Counted from the first letter of the stretch, positions 26,117 through 34,553 are shown. The stretch: 64,000 bases of DNA from Palauibacter sp965207805 (GCA_965207805.1 OZ242312.1:2542001-2606000); one strand, 5' to 3'. Numbers and translations are program-made. Notes: generated by a model from the letters alone, not told the origin.

Positions 26117-27049
26117 TTGACGAACTCTTCCGGTGGCCGCCCCTCCCGGCGGCGTACACGCGACCTCACGGTCGACCTCGGACTCCTGGCGACGGCGATC
26201 ATCTGGGGGATCAACTTCTCCGTCGTGAAGGTCGTCCTGCGGGAACTCGATCCGCTCGCATTCAACGCCGTGCGCTTCCCGTTCGCGGCGCTGGCGGTCT
26301 GGTGCCTCCTCCGGGCTACAGGGCGGCCGGTCCTCCCGCCGCGGAGCGAGTGGCCGCGGATCCTGGGACTCGCGGTGGTAGGCCACGTGATCTTCCAGGC
26401 CACCTTCATCTACGGGATCGACCTGACGCTTACCGGGAACGCCGCGCTGCTCCTGTCCACGAGTCCCGTGTGGGTGCTCCTGATCGCGTCCGCACTCGGG
26501 CGAGAGCGGTTCAGCCTCGCGATCCTCCTGGGCGTCGCCGCAACCATCGCCGGCATGGCGATCCTCATCACCGGCGGCACGCAGGAAGTCGGAGGAGCCG
26601 GTCTCGGCGATCTGCTCGTCCTCGGGGCCGCGTTCTCCTGGGCATCATTCACGGTCTTCGGACGGCGCATCACGAAACGCCGGGGCGCGCTGGAGGTGAC
26701 GGCGTGGACGCTGTGGGCCGCCCTCCCCGTCATCATCATCATGGGGATCCCGGATCTGATGCGCGTCGACTGGAGTTCGATCCCGCCGGGGATCTGGTTC
26801 GCGACGGCCTACACGGGGGTCTTCGGGATCGCCATCGCCTACCTGCTCTGGTCGCGGGGCATGAAGACGATCGGGCAGAGCCGGACGGCGGTGTACCAGA
26901 ACCTCGTCCCGGTGATCGCGCTGGCGACGGCGTGGATGTGGCTGGGAGAGACGCCCACGCCGCAGCAACTGGGGGGCGCCGCCGTCATTCTCTCGGGCAT
27001 CGCCGTGGCTCGGGGGCTGGCCGGGGGCCGGCGTCGTCGCGCGCCATGA
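26117..27049 (+). CDS. EamA (DMT superfamily) transporter
   Basis: An integral membrane protein with about ten helices in two EamA halves (LGLLATAIIWGINFSVVK and GDLLVLGAAFSWASFTVFG mark the start of each). The drug/metabolite family exports amino acids, nucleosides or metabolites. No ATG occurs in the right place; TTG at 26117 gives 310 residues, the normal length, and is taken with reservation. It lies 70 bp before the mocA-xdhC-cox genes in the same direction, so it might share their transcript. Confidence 0.8.
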   Translation: MTNSSGGRPSRRRTRDLTVDLGLLATAIIWGINFSVVKVVLRELDPLAFNAVRFPFAALAVWCLLRATGRPVLPPRSEWPRILGLAVVGHVIFQATFIYGIDLTLTGNAALLLSTSPVWVLLIASALGRERFSLAILLGVAATIAGMAILITGGTQEVGGAGLGDLLVLGAAFSWASFTVFGRRITKRRGALEVTAWTLWAALPVIIIMGIPDLMRVDWSSIPPGIWFATAYTGVFGIAIAYLLWSRGMKTIGQSRTAVYQNLVPVIALATAWMWLGETPTPQQLGGAAVILSGIAVARGLAGGRRRRAP

Positions 27050-27118
27050 GCCAGGTCTGCTTCTGTCGCGGAGCGCCGGTCTCGCGACGGTATCCGGCGG
27101 CGGCCTACCTTGGAACCC

Positions 27119-27745
27119 ATGTCCGAGGAGCGCAGGGTAGCGGGGATCGTGCTGGCCGCCGGGTCGTCGACCCGCATGGGGCGCAACAAGCTCCTGTTGG
27201 ACGTCGGTGGAGAGACCCTGGTGCGCCGGGCGGTCCGCCTCGCGGGTGAAGCCGGACTCGACCCCGTCATCCTCGTCACGGGACACGCGCGCCGTACCGT
27301 CGAGCGCGAAGTCCGGAACCTCGACTGTACCCCGGCTTTCAATCCCGATCACGAGACCGGCATCCAGACATCGGTGGCCTGCGGCATCGCCGCGGTGCCG
27401 ACGGCCTGCGCGGCGGCCATCGTGATGCTGTCCGACATGCCGTTCGTGACCGCGCGCATGGTGCGGACGCTGGTGGAGCGTCACGCGGAGACGGACGCCT
27501 CGCTCGTGGTGTCGCGCTATGGCGAGGTGAACGCGCCGCCCATCCTCTACGGCCGCGGCCTCTTCGGCGAGATCTCCCGCATGCGGGCGGGGTGCGGGCG
27601 GGAGGTCGTGCGCCGCCATCACGAGCGGGCGGTCCCGGTGGACTGGCCGGCCGATCGGCTCAGGGACCTCGACCGACCGGACGAATATGAAGCCGTGCGG
27701 AGGGAGTTCGCCGGGGTCGGCTCGCGCTCGAGCGATCTCCCGTGA
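27119..27745 (+). CDS. MocA/MobA-like molybdenum cofactor nucleotidyltransferase
   Basis: A 208-residue nucleotidyltransferase with the MobA/MocA opening GIVLAAGSSTRMGRNKLL, which binds CTP or GTP, and SDMPFVTARMVR, the metal-binding Asp. It probably attaches CMP to molybdopterin, giving the cytosine dinucleotide cofactor that CO dehydrogenase needs. ATG at 27119 is preferred over a TTG three codons earlier. It overlaps the XdhC-like gene by 4 bp and opens the cox operon. Confidence 0.87.
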   Translation: MSEERRVAGIVLAAGSSTRMGRNKLLLDVGGETLVRRAVRLAGEAGLDPVILVTGHARRTVEREVRNLDCTPAFNPDHETGIQTSVACGIAAVPTACAAAIVMLSDMPFVTARMVRTLVERHAETDASLVVSRYGEVNAPPILYGRGLFGEISRMRAGCGREVVRRHHERAVPVDWPADRLRDLDRPDEYEAVRREFAGVGSRSSDLP

Positions 27746-28740
27746 AACGCGACCTGCTGGATCTCGCCGCCCGGTTGACGGCCGAACGGCAGCCGTATGC
27801 GCTCGCGACGGTGGTGCGGAGCGAGCGACCCACCAGCGGGAAGCCGGGCAACATGGCGCTGATCTCGGCGGACGGAGTCATGCACGGCTGGATCGGCGGC
27901 AGTTGCACCCGGTCGGAGGTGATCCGCCACGCGCTGGAGACGCTGGATCAGGGGGAGCCCAGGCTCCTCGCCTTCGGGTCGAGTCCCGGGCGCCCGGACG
28001 GCCTGGTCCCCGTACCCATGTCCTGCAGCAGCGGAGGGAAGGTGGAAGTGCACGTGAATCCGGTTCTTCCGGCTCCCGTCCTCGTCGTGGCGGGGAGCTC
28101 GCCGGTCGCCGTCGCGCTGGTGCGCCTCGGCGGCGCGATGGGGTACACGACCGTGACCGAGACGTCCGAGGACGAGGCGCTGGCGGCCGCCGCCGACGAG
28201 ATCGTGGACGACTTGGCGGAGACGGCGGCGCGCTACGCCGAACGCCCCCGCGGCTGGAGGCTGTACGGAGTCGTCGCCACCATGGGACGGCGCGACGAGC
28301 GCTCGCTCGCGGAGCTGGCGGCCGCCGCCCCGGACTACCTGAGCGTGATCGCCTCACCCACCCGGATGGAGGAAGTGCGCCGCGTTCTGGCCGCGCAGGG
28401 ACTCGGCGCCGACGAGATCGCCCGCGTGCGCGGGCCCGCCGGGCTCGATATCGGCGCCGAGAGCCCCGAGGAGATCGCCGTCAGCATCCTGGCGGAGATC
28501 GTGCAACTGGGCGCGGAGCCTGGGGAATCGGAAGCCCGCGAACCCGCCGGCGCGCCTGCAGGGGAGGAGGCGACCATGGAGCCGGCGGCCGCGCGGGAGG
28601 CGATCGACCCCGTGTGCGGCATGACGGTGAACGTGGCGGGGGCTCCTTCCTCGGTGTTCGAAGGGGAACCGGTCTACTTCTGCTGCGAGGGGTGCCGAAC
28701 GCGATTCGACGCATCGCCGGAGGCGTATCTCCAACAATGA
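27742..28740 (+). CDS. XdhC/CoxI-like maturation protein with C-terminal YHS domain
   Basis: 332 residues in three parts. Residues about 10-75 are the XdhC_CoxI domain (ALATVVRSERPTSGKPG, HGWIGGSCTRSEV), residues 105-265 the Rossmann-like XdhC_C domain (GVVATMGRRDERSL), and residues 293-332 a YHS domain (DPVCGMTV ... YFCCEGCRTRF), a metal-binding motif seen in heavy-metal and Cu-related proteins. XdhC proteins deliver or sulfurate the molybdenum cofactor of xanthine dehydrogenase/CODH family enzymes. The GTG start overlaps mocA as GTGA. A YHS fused to XdhC in a CODH operon suggests handling of the active-site copper or its sulfur bridge; this is inferred. Confidence 0.88.
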   Translation: MKRDLLDLAARLTAERQPYALATVVRSERPTSGKPGNMALISADGVMHGWIGGSCTRSEVIRHALETLDQGEPRLLAFGSSPGRPDGLVPVPMSCSSGGKVEVHVNPVLPAPVLVVAGSSPVAVALVRLGGAMGYTTVTETSEDEALAAAADEIVDDLAETAARYAERPRGWRLYGVVATMGRRDERSLAELAAAAPDYLSVIASPTRMEEVRRVLAAQGLGADEIARVRGPAGLDIGAESPEEIAVSILAEIVQLGAEPGESEAREPAGAPAGEEATMEPAAAREAIDPVCGMTVNVAGAPSSVFEGEPVYFCCEGCRTRFDASPEAYLQQ

Positions 28741-28756
28741 ATGACGGGGGGCGGGA

Positions 28757-28966
28757 TTGAAGACCGTACTGAAGGTTGCCGCGCACGTCGCGGTGATCGC
28801 TTTGCTTTACTTGATGTTGTCGTTCTCTCTGTTCCTTGGACTGCAGGTCAGCACGACCTACGGGAACATCGGCATGGTCGTATCGATCGGTGCGGTCATC
28901 GCCTACGTCGTTCTGGTTTATCGCAGGCGCTCCCGGCGGGTAACGATGGAGGAACAAGGCCCATGA
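28757..28966 (+). CDS. Small two-helix membrane protein in the cox operon
   Basis: A 69-residue protein with two predicted membrane segments (about residues 8-28 and 36-55) and a short basic, then acidic tail. The best start is TTG at 28757, after a G-rich stretch. Its stop overlaps the coxG start by 4 bp. I do not recognise the sequence. A place between xdhC and coxG suggests that it helps attach the enzyme to the membrane or assists cofactor assembly. Confidence 0.6.
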   Translation: MKTVLKVAAHVAVIALLYLMLSFSLFLGLQVSTTYGNIGMVVSIGAVIAYVVLVYRRRSRRVTMEEQGP

Positions 28967-29430
28967 GAATCGAGGAAGGGTTCACGATCGACGCGCCCCC
29001 GGCGACGGTGTGGGCGATCCTCTCCGACCCGCGGCAGCTCTCGGAACTGTTGCCGGGGGCGGAAATCACGGAGCAGATCGACGACACGACGTGGGAGGGC
29101 GGCATGACCGTCAAGGTGGGACCCCTCGTGGCGGCCTATACCGGCACCGTATCCTTCATGCTGAACGAAGAGGAGCGGTCCGCGGTCGTCCGCGCGCGGG
29201 GCCAGGGCAAGGCCGGGATGGGCACCGCCGACATGACGATGAACAGTCGCGTCACGGCGCTGCCCGACGGCGGCTCCGAGGTGACGATGGATTCGGACGT
29301 GACCGTCACCGGGATCCTCGCGCAGCTCGGCCGCGGCATGACCCAGGTTGTGTCCAAGCGGATGCTGCAGGAGTTCGTGGGAAGACTCACGAGCGCGCTC
29401 GAGAATCAGGCGAAGGAGGCAGAGGCATGA
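28963..29430 (+). CDS. coxG: Carbon monoxide dehydrogenase subunit G (CoxG)
   Basis: 155 residues of the SRPBCC superfamily: FTIDAPPATVWAILSDPRQL and YTGTVSFMLNEEERS match the CoxG family, which anchors CODH to the membrane and may pass electrons to quinones. The ATG overlaps the preceding gene by 4 bp and the stop overlaps coxM by 4 bp. It lies between maturation genes and structural subunits. Confidence 0.88.
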   Translation: MRIEEGFTIDAPPATVWAILSDPRQLSELLPGAEITEQIDDTTWEGGMTVKVGPLVAAYTGTVSFMLNEEERSAVVRARGQGKAGMGTADMTMNSRVTALPDGGSEVTMDSDVTVTGILAQLGRGMTQVVSKRMLQEFVGRLTSALENQAKEAEA

Positions 29431-30365
29431 TTCCCCCGCAGTTCGACTACCATGCGCCGGGCGGGCTGGACGAGGCGCTCGGCCTCCTCGGCGAACTCGA
29501 CGACGCGAAGGTGATGTCGGGTGGCCAGAGCCTCCTCCCAATGATGAAGCTTCGGCTTGCCGCTCCCGCGAACATCATCGACATCGGCCGCATCCCCGGG
29601 CTCGACACGATCGAGGAGCGGGACGGCTGTCTCCGCATCGGGGCGCTCGTGACGGAGGCCCAACTCGAGGAATCGGCGGCGGTGGCGGAGCGCTATCCGA
29701 TCCTGCTCGACACCGCCCGCGTGATCGCGGACCCGCTCGTCCGCAACCGCGCCACGGTGTGCGGGAACATCGCGCACGGCGATCCCGCGAACGACCACCC
29801 GGCGACGATGCTCGCGCTGCGGGCGCACGTCATCGCCACCGGGCCGGGCGGAGAGCGCACGATCGACATCGACGACTTCTTCCATGGCCTCTTCATGACG
29901 GCGCTGGGGGAGGACGAGATCCTCACCGAACTCCACATCCCGGTGCCGCCCGCGGGCAGCGGCGGCGCCTACGTCAAGCTGGAGCGCAAGGTGGGCGACT
30001 ACGCGGTCGGCGGCGCGGCCGTGCAGCTCACTCTGGACGACGACGGCAAGGTGACGAAGGCGGGTGTGACGCTCACGAACCTGGGCTTCGCGCCCATCCG
30101 CGCGACCGCAGCAGAAGAGACGCTTCTCGGTGCGGACTTCGTGCCGGCGAGCGGGCTGCGTGGCGCCATCGAGAGGGTCCGCGACGCGATCACGAAGGCG
30201 CCCGACACCGACGAGATCATCGCCGCCGCCGCGCAGGCCGCGGCCGATATGACCGAGCCGGTGGAAGACCGGCGTGGCTCGGTCGAGTACAAGAGGAACA
30301 TGGCCCGCGTGCTCACCGCGAGGGCCATCCGCCAGGCGCTCGCGCGCGCCGGAGCCGGAGGGTAG
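29427..30365 (+). CDS. coxM: CO dehydrogenase medium subunit (FAD-binding)
   Basis: 312 residues with the FAD-binding PCMH fold: GGQSLLPMMKLRLA, then NRATVCGNIAHGDPANDHPAT, the two flavin-binding loops of the medium subunit, and a C-terminal CO-dehydrogenase flavoprotein domain. It passes electrons from the FeS subunit to FAD and then to the acceptor. Gene order coxM-coxS-coxL is canonical. Confidence 0.93.
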   Translation: MIPPQFDYHAPGGLDEALGLLGELDDAKVMSGGQSLLPMMKLRLAAPANIIDIGRIPGLDTIEERDGCLRIGALVTEAQLEESAAVAERYPILLDTARVIADPLVRNRATVCGNIAHGDPANDHPATMLALRAHVIATGPGGERTIDIDDFFHGLFMTALGEDEILTELHIPVPPAGSGGAYVKLERKVGDYAVGGAAVQLTLDDDGKVTKAGVTLTNLGFAPIRATAAEETLLGADFVPASGLRGAIERVRDAITKAPDTDEIIAAAAQAAADMTEPVEDRRGSVEYKRNMARVLTARAIRQALARAGAGG

Positions 30366-30369
30366 AGCG

Positions 30370-30870
30370 ATGGCGACACACCAGATCTCCGTCACCGTGA
30401 ACGGCGAGGCGCACGCCGCCGAGGTCGAGTCGCGCACGCTCCTCGTCCACCTGATCCGCGACGACCTGCGGCTCACCGGCACCCACATCGGCTGCGACAC
30501 GACCCACTGCGGCGCCTGCACCGTGCTGCTCGACGGCAAGCCGACGAAGTCGTGCACCGTCCTTGCCGTGCAGGCGGACGGGGCCGAGATCGGGACCGTC
30601 GAAGGACTCGCCGGGGCCGACGGCATGCACGCGCTCCAGGAGGGCTTCTGGGAGAAGCACGGCCTCCAGTGCGGCTTCTGCACGCCCGGTATGCTGATGA
30701 CCGGCGCGGCCCTCCTCGAGGAGAACCCGAACCCGAGCGAGGCCGAGATCCGGGAGGCGATCTCCGGCAATCTCTGCCGTTGCACCGGTTACGTGAACAT
30801 CGTCAAGGCGGTGCAGTACGCCGCCGACAAACTCGCCGCTGGCGCCGCCGAAGCGGGGGAGGACAGCTGA
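30370..30870 (+). CDS. coxS: CO dehydrogenase small subunit (two [2Fe-2S])
   Basis: A 166-residue iron-sulfur subunit. The ferredoxin-like cluster is bound by GCDTTHCGACTVLLDGK plus a downstream Cys, and the second, alpha-helical cluster by CGFCTPGM and CRCTGY. It connects the Mo-Cu site in CoxL to the FAD in CoxM. It starts 4 bp after coxM and overlaps coxL by 1 bp. Confidence 0.95.
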   Translation: MATHQISVTVNGEAHAAEVESRTLLVHLIRDDLRLTGTHIGCDTTHCGACTVLLDGKPTKSCTVLAVQADGAEIGTVEGLAGADGMHALQEGFWEKHGLQCGFCTPGMLMTGAALLEENPNPSEAEIREAISGNLCRCTGYVNIVKAVQYAADKLAAGAAEAGEDS

Positions 30871-33236
30871 TGGCACCGAAGACTTCCGCCGACATCTGCG
30901 GCATGGGGCACTCCATGAAGCGCAAAGAGGATCCGCGCTTCCTGCAGGGCAAAGGCAACTACATCGACGACATCGTCCTCCCCGGCATGCTGTGGCTCGA
31001 CATCGTCCGCAGCCCGATCGCCTACGGGAAGATCAAGGGCATCGACTCCAGCAAGGCGCTGGAGGTCCCCGGCGTCCTCGCCGTCCTCACCGGTAAGGAT
31101 CTTGAGGCCTACAACCTGCACTGGATGCCGACGCTCATGTCGGACACGCAGATGGTGCTCCCCACGGACACCGTCATGTACCAGGCGCAGGAGGTCGCGG
31201 CCGTCATCGCGACGTCGCGCTACGCGGCCGCCGACGGCGTCGCCGCGGTCGAGGTCGACTACGAGCCCATGAAGCCCGTGATCGACCCCTTCAAGGCGCT
31301 CGAGGAGGACGCCCCCGTCCTCCGCACCGACAAGGAAGGCCAGACCGACAACCGCATCTGGCACTGGGAGGCGGGCGACAAGGAAGCGACCGACAAGGTG
31401 TTCGAGGAGGCGGACGTCGTTGTGCGCGAGAGCATGCACGTGCCGCGCATCCACGTGGCCTCGATCGAGACCTGCGGCTGCGTGGCGGACTTCAACCCCG
31501 TCGAGGGCCACCTCACCGTCTACATGACGACCCAGGCGCCGCACGCGATCCGCACCGTGCTCGCCCTCGTGGCGGGACACGTCGGACTCTCCGAGGAGAA
31601 GATCCGCGTCGTGTCGCCCGACATCGGGGGCGGCTTCGGCGGCAAGGTGCCGGTCTATCCCGGCTACGTGGTCGCGATCGCGGCCTCCGTCGTGCTGGGC
31701 AAGCCGGTGAAGTGGATCGAGGACCGGATGGAGAACCTCCAGGCGGACTCGTTCGCGCGCGACTACCACATGGACGCCGAACTCGCGGCGGACGCCGACG
31801 GGAAGATCCGCGGGCTCCGCATCAAGACGCTCGCGGACCACGGCTATTCGGACGCCCAGGCCGCGCCTTCCAAGTTCCCGGCCGGGCTCTTCTCCATCTG
31901 CACCGGCTCGTACGACATGGAGCAGGCGTACGCCGAGGTCGACGCGGTCTACACGAACAAGCCGCCGGGCGGGGTCGCGTACCGCTGCTCCTTCCGCGTG
32001 ACCGAGGCCGTGCACTGCATGGAGCGCGTCGTGGACACGCTGGCGCACAAGATCGGGAAGGATCCGGCGCAGTTGCGCGAGGAGAACTTCATCCCGAAGG
32101 AGGCCTTCCCCTACCAGTCGCCGCTGGGCTGGGAGTACGATAGCGGGGACTACCAGGCCGCGATGGACAAGGCGAAGGAGATGATTGGCTACGACGACCT
32201 GCGCCGGGAGCAGGCCGAGAAGCGCGCGCGCGGCGAACTGATGGGGATCGGCGTGTGCAGCTTCACCGAGGTGCTGGGCGCGGGTCCGTCCAAGGACTTC
32301 GACATCCTCGGCATCAAGATGTTCGACTCCGCCGAGGTGCGCGTGCACCCCACGGGCAAGGCGATCGCCCGCTTCGGCACCAAGTCGCAGGGCCAGGGCC
32401 ACGAGACCACGTACGCCCAGATCATCGCCGAGGAACTCGGCCTCCCCGCCGCGCACGTGCAGGTCGAGGAGGGCGACACCGACACCGCGCCGTACGGCCT
32501 GGGCACCTACGCCAGCCGCTCGACCCCGACCGCCGGGGCCGCGGGCGCGATGGCCGCGCGCCAGATCCGCGCCAAGGCCGCGAAGATCGCCGCCCACCTG
32601 ATGGAGGTGAGCGAGGAGGACCTCGACTGGGAGCCCGGCAAGTTCTCCGTGAAGGGCGCCCCGGACCGGTCCGTCACGATCCAAGACTGCGCCTTCGCCG
32701 CCTACACGAACCTCCCGGAGGGGATGGAGCCGGGGATGGAGGCGACGAACTACTACGACCCGCCCAACCTCACGTTCCCCTTCGGAACGTACATCTGCGT
32801 CGTGGACATCGACCGCGGCACGGGCGAGGTCACCGTGCGCCGCTTCGTGGCCGTGGACGACTGCGGCAACATCATCAACCCCATGATCGTGCAGGGCCAG
32901 ATCCACGGCGGCCTCACGCAGGGCATCGGCCCCGCGCTGTTCGAGGAAATCCCCTACGACGAGGACGGCAACAACCTCGCCGGCTCGTTCATGGACTACC
33001 TCGTCCCCACCTCCATGGAGACTCCGGCCTGGGAGACCGGCCACACGGTGACACCGTCACCCCACCACCCCCTCGGGGCCAAGGGGGTCGGCGAGTCGGC
33101 CACGGTGGGCGCGCCGCCGGCGATCGCGAACGCGGTGGTAGACGCGCTGGCGCACCTGGGCGTGACGCACCTCGACATCCCGATCACCCCCGACAAGGTG
33201 TGGGAGGTCCTCAGCGAGAAGGGGGTCGCGGAGTAG
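30870..33236 (+). CDS. coxL: Form I CO dehydrogenase large subunit (Mo-Cu)
   Basis: 788 residues of the molybdopterin-binding xanthine-oxidase family. The active-site loop at residues 370-376 is AYRCSFR, the signature of form I (true CO-oxidising) CoxL, with Cys373 expected to bind the copper of the Mo-S-Cu cluster; form II would read AYRGAGR. Q-P-x-Y and GGGFGGK (SPDIGGGFGGK) motifs and the C-terminal KGVGESATVGAPPAIANAV cofactor loop are also present. The enzyme oxidises CO to CO2 for energy in the aerobic bacterium. No coxD, coxE or coxF gene was seen in the window. Confidence 0.95.
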   Translation: MAPKTSADICGMGHSMKRKEDPRFLQGKGNYIDDIVLPGMLWLDIVRSPIAYGKIKGIDSSKALEVPGVLAVLTGKDLEAYNLHWMPTLMSDTQMVLPTDTVMYQAQEVAAVIATSRYAAADGVAAVEVDYEPMKPVIDPFKALEEDAPVLRTDKEGQTDNRIWHWEAGDKEATDKVFEEADVVVRESMHVPRIHVASIETCGCVADFNPVEGHLTVYMTTQAPHAIRTVLALVAGHVGLSEEKIRVVSPDIGGGFGGKVPVYPGYVVAIAASVVLGKPVKWIEDRMENLQADSFARDYHMDAELAADADGKIRGLRIKTLADHGYSDAQAAPSKFPAGLFSICTGSYDMEQAYAEVDAVYTNKPPGGVAYRCSFRVTEAVHCMERVVDTLAHKIGKDPAQLREENFIPKEAFPYQSPLGWEYDSGDYQAAMDKAKEMIGYDDLRREQAEKRARGELMGIGVCSFTEVLGAGPSKDFDILGIKMFDSAEVRVHPTGKAIARFGTKSQGQGHETTYAQIIAEELGLPAAHVQVEEGDTDTAPYGLGTYASRSTPTAGAAGAMAARQIRAKAAKIAAHLMEVSEEDLDWEPGKFSVKGAPDRSVTIQDCAFAAYTNLPEGMEPGMEATNYYDPPNLTFPFGTYICVVDIDRGTGEVTVRRFVAVDDCGNIINPMIVQGQIHGGLTQGIGPALFEEIPYDEDGNNLAGSFMDYLVPTSMETPAWETGHTVTPSPHHPLGAKGVGESATVGAPPAIANAVVDALAHLGVTHLDIPITPDKVWEVLSEKGVAE

Positions 33237-33301
33237 GAGGCGACCGGCTGATCCGGCTGTCCGGTTGCCCCGAGAAGCCCATGCGGACATCTTCTCGCGC
33301 C

Positions 33302-33415
33302 ATGATTCACGCGTCTGACATCCGACCCCTCCGCGCCCGCGGAGCGACCTGCGCCTGTAGCACCTGCGCCTGTACGTGTTCGTGTCTCCACGACGCGTGG
33401 ATCCGGGTGTGTTGA
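33302..33415 (+). CDS. 37-residue Cys-rich peptide or leader ORF
   Basis: A frame of 37 codons with 7 Cys. Its core, TCACSTCACTCSC (residues 16-28), alternates Cys with small residues, encoded by near-repeats TGCGCCTGT. It begins 66 bp after coxL, and two intrinsic terminators follow its stop within 3 bp. An in-frame ATG seven codons earlier (33281) gives 44 residues. No clear ribosome-binding site is seen at 33302. It may be a Cys-codon leader peptide for attenuation of the next gene, a copper-binding peptide or metallothionein-like protein of the cox operon, or a thiopeptide-like precursor, though no YcaO or dehydratase is present. Existence as a protein is unproven. Confidence 0.4.
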   Translation: MIHASDIRPLRARGATCACSTCACTCSCLHDAWIRVC

Positions 33416-33417
33416 TG

Positions 33418-33445
33418 CGCTGAGCCCCAGCTCAAAAGCGTTTTT
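33418..33445 (+). terminator. Intrinsic terminator 1 after the Cys-rich frame
   Basis: TGAGC-CCCA-GCTCA hairpin, extended by CGC/GCG around an AAA bulge, then five T. It begins 3 bases after the Cys-rich ORF stop. It may terminate the cox transcript or serve as a regulated attenuator. Confidence 0.65.
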
Positions 33446-33448
33446 CCG

Positions 33449-33482
33449 AGCCGCCCCGGTCCACCGACCCGGGCGGCTTTTT
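33449..33482 (+). terminator. Intrinsic terminator 2, strong GC hairpin
   Basis: AGCCGCCC and GGGCGGCT pair perfectly (8 bp), with a smaller CGG-TCCA-CCG inside the loop, followed by TTTTT. It ends only 40 bases before the ATP-grasp gene start, leaving no room for an ordinary promoter of that gene unless it overlaps the hairpin. CCGGGT at 33403 is complementary to ACCCGG in the loop/3' arm, so an antiterminating alternative is possible. Confidence 0.85.
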
Positions 33483-33521
33483 CTGTGCCCCTTGCAACCG
33501 GACTCAACCCGAGAGAAACCC

Positions 33522-34526
33522 ATGATTCGTCCCGTTCTGCCGCAGATACATGTTCTGTACGAAAACCCGGCCTGGATTCCGCCCCTTCAGGAGGCGCTCG
33601 CTCGGGAGGGCTTCCGGGTCCGCCTCGTGCACGTGAACGAGGGGCTCGTCGACCCCTCGACGCCACCTCCCGAGGGCATCTGGATCAACCGCATCAGCCC
33701 GTCGTCGCACACGCGGGGCCACGTCCACACGGTGGAACTGGCGCGCCAGCTCCTGTACTGGCTGGAGTCGCACGGCCGCCGGGTGATCAACGGGCTCGGC
33801 GCCTTCGAGCTGGAGATGAGCAAGCTCCGGCAGGATCTCGTCCTGCGGCGACACGGGATCCGCACCCCTCGCACGGTGCTGGCCGTGGGGAAGGAGCATC
33901 TCCTCGACGCGGCGGCCACCTTCGATGGCCCGTTCATCACGAAGCACGACCAGGGTGGGAAGGGCCTGGGAATCCGCCTCTTCCGCGACGCGCGGGAACT
34001 CGAGCGGCACCTCGGCGGCGACGGCTTCGATGCGGGGCCCGGCGCCCGCATGATCCTCCAGCAGTACATCGAGGCCCCGGAGCCGTTCATCACGAGGGTG
34101 GAGATCGTGGGCGGACGCTTCCTGCTCGCCATGCGGAGTTCCACGGCGGACGGGTTCGAACTCTGCCCCTCCGACGCGTGCAATCCGATGCCCTCCGAGA
34201 GGGACGAGCCAAGGGCAGGCGAGGAAGCGGCGCTCGAGGCGTGCCCGGCCGGCCCGGGTCTCTTCAGCCCCTCGCCGGTCGCGGAGGACGACCCGCTGGC
34301 GCAGCGGTACATCCGGCTCTGCAACGAGGAAGGGATCGAGATCGCCGGCATCGAATACGTGCGGGACGCGTGGGGCCACCGCTACACGTACGACATCAAC
34401 GGCACCACGAACTACAACCAGACGCTCGGCGCCCGGATCGGCGTCGACGGCATGGGTGAAGTGGCCCGGTACGTCCGCCGCACGGCGACCCACGTCCGCC
34501 GACGGCGACGGCGCATCGCGTCATGA
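33522..34526 (+). CDS. ATP-grasp (RimK-like) ligase
   Basis: A 334-residue ATP-grasp enzyme related to RimK/alpha-L-glutamate ligases: FITKHDQGGKGLGI (nucleotide-binding strand), RMILQQYIEAP, and DINGTTNYNQTLG, the Mg-binding N-x-N. It joins an amino acid to a carboxylate with ATP. Substrate is unknown; there is no neighbouring peptide-modification enzyme. It lies directly behind two terminators and a Cys-rich frame, which suggests that its expression depends on read-through. ATG at 33522 matches the family N-terminus. Confidence 0.82.
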   Translation: MIRPVLPQIHVLYENPAWIPPLQEALAREGFRVRLVHVNEGLVDPSTPPPEGIWINRISPSSHTRGHVHTVELARQLLYWLESHGRRVINGLGAFELEMSKLRQDLVLRRHGIRTPRTVLAVGKEHLLDAAATFDGPFITKHDQGGKGLGIRLFRDARELERHLGGDGFDAGPGARMILQQYIEAPEPFITRVEIVGGRFLLAMRSSTADGFELCPSDACNPMPSERDEPRAGEEAALEACPAGPGLFSPSPVAEDDPLAQRYIRLCNEEGIEIAGIEYVRDAWGHRYTYDINGTTNYNQTLGARIGVDGMGEVARYVRRTATHVRRRRRRIAS

Positions 34527-34553
34527 TCGGGTCGCACCCCCGTCCGCGTGCGC

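Noticed and set aside
30789..33044. A 751-codon frame opposite coxL
   Set aside because: It is antisense to a conserved coxL with intact active-site motif; its composition is Arg/Val/His-rich.
33302..33415. Thiopeptide gene cluster
   Set aside because: The core resembles TCxCTCSC, but no YcaO, dehydrogenase, split LanB or cycloaddition enzyme lies in the window. Kept only as one reading of the ORF.
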